From NCBI GenBank assembly GCA_028697145.1, contig JAQVFR010000031.1, positions 1 through 43,452 on the forward strand: a stretch of DNA of 43,452 bases. Reading direction: 5' to 3'. The notes beneath the pieces were generated by a model. That model saw only the letters and a program-made list of their open reading frames with translations, did not search any database and was not told the origin of the DNA. The stretch comes from Actinomycetota bacterium (lineage in GTDB: Bacteria; Actinomycetota; Geothermincolia; Geothermincolales; RBG-13-55-18). Shown piece by piece: positions 39,819 through 43,452 of this stretch. The translations under genes were made by a program, and so were the position numbers. How positions within the stretch are numbered: the stretch's first letter is position 1; each line of letters opens with the position of its first letter.

Positions 39819-40262
39819 ATGGGAAAGAGCATGGTAATCGCCGTCTGCACCAGCCCCGAGAAGCACGTCCAGAAAGAGGCGGCCGAGCAGGTGCGGCTGG
39901 TGGTGGAGAAGGGGATCGAGGGCGATGCCCACTACGGTTTCGGCCACCGCCAGGTGAGCCTGCTGGCGGACGAAAGCGTGGACAAGATGCGCGCGAAGGG
40001 CCTCAGCGACCTGCGGCCGGGGGACTTCGGGGAGAACCTGGTGACCCGTGGCGTAGACCTGCTCTCCTTCGCCGTCGGCGACCGCATACGGGTCGGGGAC
40101 GAGGTCGTGCTCGAGGTCACCCAGATAGGAAAGGAGTGCGTGAACCGCTGCGCCATATACTATGCCGCCGGTGATTGCATCATGCCCCGCGAGGGTATAT
40201 TCGCGCGGGTCATCGCGGGAGGAACGGTCAAACCCGGCGACGACATAGAGGTGATCGCATGA
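39819..40262 (+). CDS. MOSC-domain protein
   Basis: A 147-residue single MOSC domain (molybdenum-cofactor sulfurase C-terminal type). GIEGDAHYGFGHRQVSLLAD and GDFGENLVTRGVDL are the diagnostic motifs, and QIGKECVNRCAIYYAAGDC contains the conserved Cys proposed to carry the persulfide. In bacteria this type often follows MoaC and precedes MogA in Moco operons, as here. ATG 39819 is 11 nt after AAGGAG; a GTG at 39807 overlaps that site. The stop overlaps the mogA start by 4 nt. Confidence 0.92.
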   Translation: MGKSMVIAVCTSPEKHVQKEAAEQVRLVVEKGIEGDAHYGFGHRQVSLLADESVDKMRAKGLSDLRPGDFGENLVTRGVDLLSFAVGDRIRVGDEVVLEVTQIGKECVNRCAIYYAAGDCIMPREGIFARVIAGGTVKPGDDIEVIA

Positions 40263-40759
40263 TGGGCGGATACCGTGTGGCCATCCTCACCGTCAGCGAC
40301 AAGGGTTCCCGTGGCGAAAGGGAGGACCTCTCCGGCCTGGCGGTGGAGGAAGCGGTGCGGGGAATGGGCTGGCGCGTCGAGGCCCGGGATATCGTGCCGG
40401 ACGAGCTCGGCGACATCGAGGCGAAGCTCCGGCATTACTGCGACGAACTGGGTGTGGACCTGGTCCTCACCACGGGCGGCACGGGCCTCAGCCCCCGGGA
40501 CCTGACCCCCGAGGCGACACGCCGCGTCATCCACCGCGAAGCCCCCGGTTTCGTGGAGGCCATGCGCGCGGCGTCGCTGCGGGTAACGCCCCACGCCATG
40601 CTGTCGCGCGCGGCTAGCGGCATCCGCGGCTGCACCCTCGTCGTCAACCTGCCGGGGAGTCCGCGCGGCGCGAGGGAAAACCTCGAGGTGATCCTCCCCG
40701 CGCTCCCCCACGGCCTGGAAAAGCTGCGTGGAGACGGCGGGGAGTGCGCTACGACCTGA
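40259..40759 (+). CDS. mogA: Molybdopterin adenylyltransferase (MogA/MoaB)
   Basis: A 166-residue MogA/MoaB-type protein. VAILTVSDKGSRGEREDLSG is the N-terminal signature, VDLVLTTGGTGLSPRDLTPE the molybdopterin-binding loop (TTGGTG), and LVVNLPGSPRGARENLEVI the C-terminal PGSP motif. It adenylylates molybdopterin before metal insertion by MoeA. No moeA gene is visible here. Two tandem ATGs exist (40259 and 40262); the first overlaps the MOSC stop as ATGA. Last gene of the operon. Confidence 0.93.
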   Translation: MMGGYRVAILTVSDKGSRGEREDLSGLAVEEAVRGMGWRVEARDIVPDELGDIEAKLRHYCDELGVDLVLTTGGTGLSPRDLTPEATRRVIHREAPGFVEAMRAASLRVTPHAMLSRAASGIRGCTLVVNLPGSPRGARENLEVILPALPHGLEKLRGDGGECATT

Positions 40760-40862
40760 GGGGTATGGCGCTGTTCCGCCCATTGTTGTAATATATACGC
40801 CCTGTGGGACATCGAAGCCATGGACGGCGCGGCTGAGGCCGGTAAAGCGGCCTCGGCCCGAT

Positions 40863-40890
40863 TTGAAAAGGGTATTGAAAAAGGTATAAT
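40863..40890 (+). promoter_or_regulatory. Promoter of the RsbRD-N-like gene
   Basis: TTGAAA (40863-40868), a 16-bp spacer, and TATAAT (40885-40890) form a sound sigma-70-type promoter. The start codon is at 40947, giving a ~50-nt leader. It separates this gene from the Moco operon. Confidence 0.7.
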
Positions 40891-40946
40891 AACTCTGTCT
40901 TTCGCCCTAAACAGAGCATGATCGAAACATCGCATCGCCGGAGGTT

Positions 40947-41408
40947 ATGGTGCTGACGAGAAGATTTATAAAGATGATCGAGACCAGGGCGGACAAAGTG
41001 GCGAAGCTCTGGCTGAAGGAAGTAAAGCAATCCAGATATACCCCGACTTATCATCATTTCCCCGAGGAGCTGCTCTTCGAACGCGCCATGGCGGTTTACG
41101 AGAGGCTCGGCTACTGGTTGAGCCCCGAGACCAAGAAAGAGGAGATCCGGCATTTCTACATGAACCTCGGTCAGCGCCGCTTCCAGGAGGGCTTCAAGCT
41201 GGAGGAAGTCATCATGGCCCTCATCCTGCTCAAACGCTACCTCTGGCTCGAGGTGATATCGGAGGGCTTCACTCAGACCAACCTGGAACTCTACCAGGCC
41301 CTGGAACTCAACAACCAGGTAGTGCTCTATTTCGACCGCGCCATTTACTATGCCACCATGGGCTACATGGAGGCGATGGAGTCGGCCAGGAGTATCGGCC
41401 AGTATTGA
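40947..41408 (+). CDS. RsbRD N-terminal-like helical sensor protein
   Basis: A 153-residue all-helical protein resembling the RsbRD N-terminal domain (PF14361-type) of stress-response co-antagonists and related sensors. The WLKEVKQSRYTPTYHHFPEE opening, then RHFYMNLGQRRFQEGFKLEE and VIMALILLKRYLWLEV, match the conserved layout; ALELNNQVVLYFDRAIYYAT is the helix that usually leads into the output domain. Here no STAS, kinase or other output domain follows, so the protein is a sensor module alone. CGGAGG lies 2 nt before the ATG; GTG 40950 is an alternative. Confidence 0.7.
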   Translation: MVLTRRFIKMIETRADKVAKLWLKEVKQSRYTPTYHHFPEELLFERAMAVYERLGYWLSPETKKEEIRHFYMNLGQRRFQEGFKLEEVIMALILLKRYLWLEVISEGFTQTNLELYQALELNNQVVLYFDRAIYYATMGYMEAMESARSIGQY

Positions 41409-41475
41409 CCGGCCCCCCGCCCGCGCCGTGATGATGTAATCCCCCGCGTCCCATCCGCTATCAGGGAGTGTTAGC

Positions 41476-42102
41476 TTGGATCTGGTCCTGGTAAGACACG
41501 GAGAAACGGAATATAACCGCGTGGACGTCTTCAGGGGGCGGATCGACCTTCCCCTGAACGAACGGGGAGTGGAACAGGCGAGGGCGGCGGCTCTCAGCCT
41601 CTCCGGACAGGAATTCGAGGCCTTCTATTCCAGCCCGCTGAGCCGGTCGCTGCGGACCGCGGAGATCATCGCCGAGCCCCACGGGGGAGGCGTGTCTCCC
41701 CTGAAATATTTCCTGGACGTGGACTATGGAGAGTGGAGCGGCAAGGGCATCGAGGAGATACGCGAAAATTGGCCGCGCGAGTTCGCCGTCTGGGTTGACG
41801 ACCCGGAGAAGGCGGTCTTTCCCGGTGGGGAGAGGTTGAGCGGGGTGCGGGAGCGCCTCCGCGAGGGGCTGGAACGGCTGGCGCGTGATCACGACGGCAC
41901 GGTGCTCCTGGTCGGACACAAGCTGATAAACCGCATCGTGATATGCATCGTCCTCGGTCTCCCCACCTCCGGCATATGGAAGGTGGAACAATCGAACGCG
42001 GCCATCAATCTCATATCCCGGGGAGAACGGGGCTGGGTCCTCGAGCGCCTTAACGACACCAGCCACCTGCGCGGGATTGAGAGCATCGACCAGCAAACCT
42101 GA
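41476..42102 (+). CDS. Histidine phosphatase (phosphoglycerate mutase family)
   Basis: A 208-residue histidine-phosphatase-superfamily enzyme. LVRHGETEYNR is the RHG catalytic motif, SSPLSRSLRTAEI the second phosphate pocket with Arg, GEWSGKGIEEI a CobC/PGM-like segment, and VLLVGHKLINRIVICIVL contains the second catalytic His. Members include alpha-ribazole phosphatase and various sugar-phosphate phosphatases; the motif set does not decide the substrate. TTG start at 41476 is supported by AGGGAGTG. Stands 67 bp after the RsbRD-N-like gene. Confidence 0.85.
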   Translation: MDLVLVRHGETEYNRVDVFRGRIDLPLNERGVEQARAAALSLSGQEFEAFYSSPLSRSLRTAEIIAEPHGGGVSPLKYFLDVDYGEWSGKGIEEIRENWPREFAVWVDDPEKAVFPGGERLSGVRERLREGLERLARDHDGTVLLVGHKLINRIVICIVLGLPTSGIWKVEQSNAAINLISRGERGWVLERLNDTSHLRGIESIDQQT

Positions 42103-42145
42103 TGGAGTAGGGTATAATGGACGCGTTGATCGAGAGGAAATTACG

Positions 42146-42520
42146 ATGAAGAGCAGAGCCACAAGCGTTGACTACACCCTGCGCAAGCGGTCGGTGCTGC
42201 GCGATTACCGCTGCGGCCGCCTTTCCGTGTACGACGTCTGCGATGCTCACCCCGAGATGCGCCGCATCGCGGCAAACGTGGGGGAGGACACGAGCGCCAT
42301 TTGCCCGGTATGCCGGCGCGAGCGGCTGCGCCTTCTGAACTTCGTATACGGCAACGAGCTCGACCGCGACAACGGGCGGGTCTTCCCTACCCACGCTGTC
42401 TTCGACGGCTTGCGCGAGAGGTACCGCGATTTTACCTGCTACGTCGTGGAGGTCTGCACGGGGTGCAACTGGAACCACCTCGTGCGCAGCATCCGCTTCG
42501 AGAACACGGGAGGGAACTGA
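42146..42520 (+). CDS. DUF5318 protein
   Basis: A 124-residue protein of the actinobacterial DUF5318 family, of unknown function. VDYTLRKRSVLRDYRCGRLS, then VYDVCDAHPEMRRIAANVGE, then ICPVCRRERLRLLNFVYGNE and VVEVCTGCNWNHLVRS match mycobacterial members closely. The CPVC and CTGC pairs probably bind zinc. It is the strongest phylum marker in the window. ATG 42146 follows GAGAGGAAA; a TATAAT at 42113-42118 may be its -10. CooT-like gene follows by 1 bp. Confidence 0.9.
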   Translation: MKSRATSVDYTLRKRSVLRDYRCGRLSVYDVCDAHPEMRRIAANVGEDTSAICPVCRRERLRLLNFVYGNELDRDNGRVFPTHAVFDGLRERYRDFTCYVVEVCTGCNWNHLVRSIRFENTGGN

Positions 42521-42521
42521 G

Positions 42522-42713
42522 ATGTGTGAATCACACGCCTACATGCTCGAGGGCGATGAGGAAAAGCTCATCATGGAGGACGTCATCGACATCAGGGAGG
42601 AGGACGGCAAGGTCACCCTCTCCAACATCATCGGCGAGGAGAGCGTCCTCGCTGCCGAAGTCGCCGCCATCACCCTCCTCGAGCACAAGGTCCTCCTGAG
42701 ACCGCTCGGCTGA
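42522..42713 (+). CDS. cooT: CooT-like nickel-binding protein
   Basis: A 63-residue protein similar in length and layout to CooT, a homodimeric protein with Cys2 at the N-terminus that binds nickel at the dimer interface for CODH maturation. Features are MCESHAYM with Cys2, then EDVIDIREEDGKVTLSNIIG and LLEHKVLLRPLG, the SH3-like barrel. It is placed directly after DUF5318 with GGGAGGG before the ATG, 6 kb from the CooC-type gene. Small CooT-family proteins also occur without CODH, so the role is tentative. Confidence 0.75.
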   Translation: MCESHAYMLEGDEEKLIMEDVIDIREEDGKVTLSNIIGEESVLAAEVAAITLLEHKVLLRPLG

Positions 42714-42746
42714 TCCCCTTCCGAAGCTTCCCGTCCATCCGTATAC

Positions 42747-43032
42747 GTGCCGCCGCCCTGCGGGCGTCGCCATTGCCTCACGCCCGAACGTACACGTGCC
42801 AGGCCCTGCCCTCGCTTCGCTCCGGCATGGCGCTGGGACACTGTGCCGCCGCCCTGCGGGCGTCGCCATCGCTTTCGCGATACATACTGTCGAGCGTTAT
42901 TCCCAACCGGTGCCTCACGCCCGAACGTACACGTGCCAGGCCCTGCCCTCGCTTCGCTCCGGCATGGCGCTGGGACACTGTGCCGCCGCCCTGCGGGCGT
43001 CGCCATCGCTTTCGCGATACATACTGTCGAGC
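42747..43032. repeat. Perfect 122-bp direct repeat with partial third copy
   Basis: Two identical 122-bp units, beginning TGCCTCACGCCCGAACGTAC, lie at 42774-42895 and 42911-43032, separated by 15 bp. A 27-bp part of the unit (starting GTGCCGCCGCCCTGCGGGCG) also precedes them at 42747-42773. The units hold hairpins such as CGCCCTGCGGGCG. Open frames through the units run in several phases on both strands without ribosome-binding sites, so I call none. The gap 42714-43037 is otherwise empty. Perfect identity implies a recent duplication. Confidence 0.95.
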
Positions 43033-43037
43033 CTAAG

Positions 43038-43452
43038 CTATAAATCCGTGGGGGGCTTTTTGCGGGAGCGGCGCAGCAGCAGCCATACGACCACTACGAT
43101 CAACACCAGGATGACCAGGTAAGGAAGGGCATAAAACAGACCTATCGCCAGTTTCTTCATCCCCCGGCCGAAACTCCTGAAGGCATCGCCCACCGAGTCC
43201 CAGAAGCCCTCGCCGTCCTCTTCCGGGGCCGTCTCCTCGACGGCGAGCGTAAGGGTCGAGTATCCCACCTGCTGGTCGAGGAAGTTCATCCTGCCCTGCA
43301 CCATCTCCTTCTCCTGCTGTATGGCGCTGAGGTGCTCGCGGATGGCGATCATCTCCTGGACGTCCCGCGCCTTGCCGATAAGGCCCAGGTAGAAGGCCTC
43401 CTCCGCCTGTAGGTGCCTGAGCCGGCTCTCGAGGTCGACGTACTCGGCGCTC
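43038..43452 (-). CDS. DUF4349 membrane protein, C-terminal part
   Basis: The last 137 or so residues of a protein whose start is off the right edge; the frame is open to 43452. A coiled-coil region (SAEYVDLESRLRHLQAEEAF, then LIGKARDVQEMIAIREHLSA) precedes the strand GYSTLTLAVEE, the pattern of DUF4349 (PF14257) proteins, and a C-terminal transmembrane helix YLVILVLIVVVVWLLL ends with a basic tail RRSRKKPP. Full-length members are usually lipoproteins or membrane proteins of unknown function with an N-terminal signal. Confidence 0.8.
   Translation of the reverse strand, partial: SAEYVDLESRLRHLQAEEAFYLGLIGKARDVQEMIAIREHLSAIQQEKEMVQGRMNFLDQQVGYSTLTLAVEETAPEEDGEGFWDSVGDAFRSFGRGMKKLAIGLFYALPYLVILVLIVVVVWLLLRRSRKKPPTDL

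Noticed and set aside
42747-43032. CRISPR-like array
   Set aside because: Only two 122-bp units with one 15-bp interval; unit and spacer sizes do not fit CRISPR.
1-43452. tRNA or rRNA genes
   Set aside because: No cloverleaf with a TTCGANNC-type T loop or rRNA signature was noticed by reading; a tRNAscan/Infernal run would be decisive.

Overview
The window is high-GC bacterial DNA with compact operons, frequent GTG/TTG starts and strong G/C third-position bias. The best lineage marker is a DUF5318 protein (42146-42520), a family I know only from Actinomycetota. Genes typical of anaerobic metal and electron metabolism (a CooC-type ATPase, a CooT-like nickel protein, an NfnA-type flavoprotein, a CCG-domain protein) suggest an uncultured anaerobic or facultative actinomycetote. 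The lineage is inference.

Left end (1-5300): the end of a type I-C-like CRISPR array (3 repeats visible, no cas genes in the window), a VapBC-type toxin-antitoxin pair with a palindromic operator, and a leftward three-gene operon. That operon encodes a MoxR-type AAA+ ATPase, a VWA protein with a degenerate zincin-like N-terminus, and an unrecognised protein with solenoid-like periodicity. 5.3-18 kb: an SDR; a TetR regulator with a clear promoter and operator ahead of a phytoene-desaturase-like flavoprotein; a phosphoribosyltransferase; a hotdog thioesterase; a metallo-hydrolase; an acetoacetate-decarboxylase-fold protein; a LysR regulator with a three-half-site operator; a CsoR-superfamily repressor next to a methionine-rich small protein whose upstream region carries a perfect CsoR/CstR-like operator; a free-standing EF-Tu domain-2 protein; membrane and lipoprotein genes; an ATC-hydrolase-like protein; and a geranylgeranyl-reductase-like flavoprotein.

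18-27 kb: a GT4 glycosyltransferase divergent from a HAD-GH65 phosphorylase fusion, a two-domain Usp, a membrane-anchored lipid kinase, a zinc-ribbon membrane protein and an MBL hydrolase. 27-33 kb: a fadJ/fadA-type beta-oxidation operon, a radical SAM protein and a small CCG protein that looks 5'-truncated. Three copies of an 87-130 bp inverted-repeat element related to one another lie in this stretch. 33-43 kb: a second lipid kinase, a CBS-domain protein, CooC-NfnA-glycerate kinase, a molybdenum-cofactor operon (moaA-moaC-MOSC-mogA), an RsbRD-N-like protein, a histidine phosphatase, DUF5318 plus CooT, a perfect 122-bp direct repeat and the end of a DUF4349 protein.

No tRNA, rRNA or transposase gene was recognised. 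The most interesting candidates are the Met-rich protein with its CstR-like repressor and operator, the AAA+/VWA/solenoid operon, and the three inverted-repeat elements.
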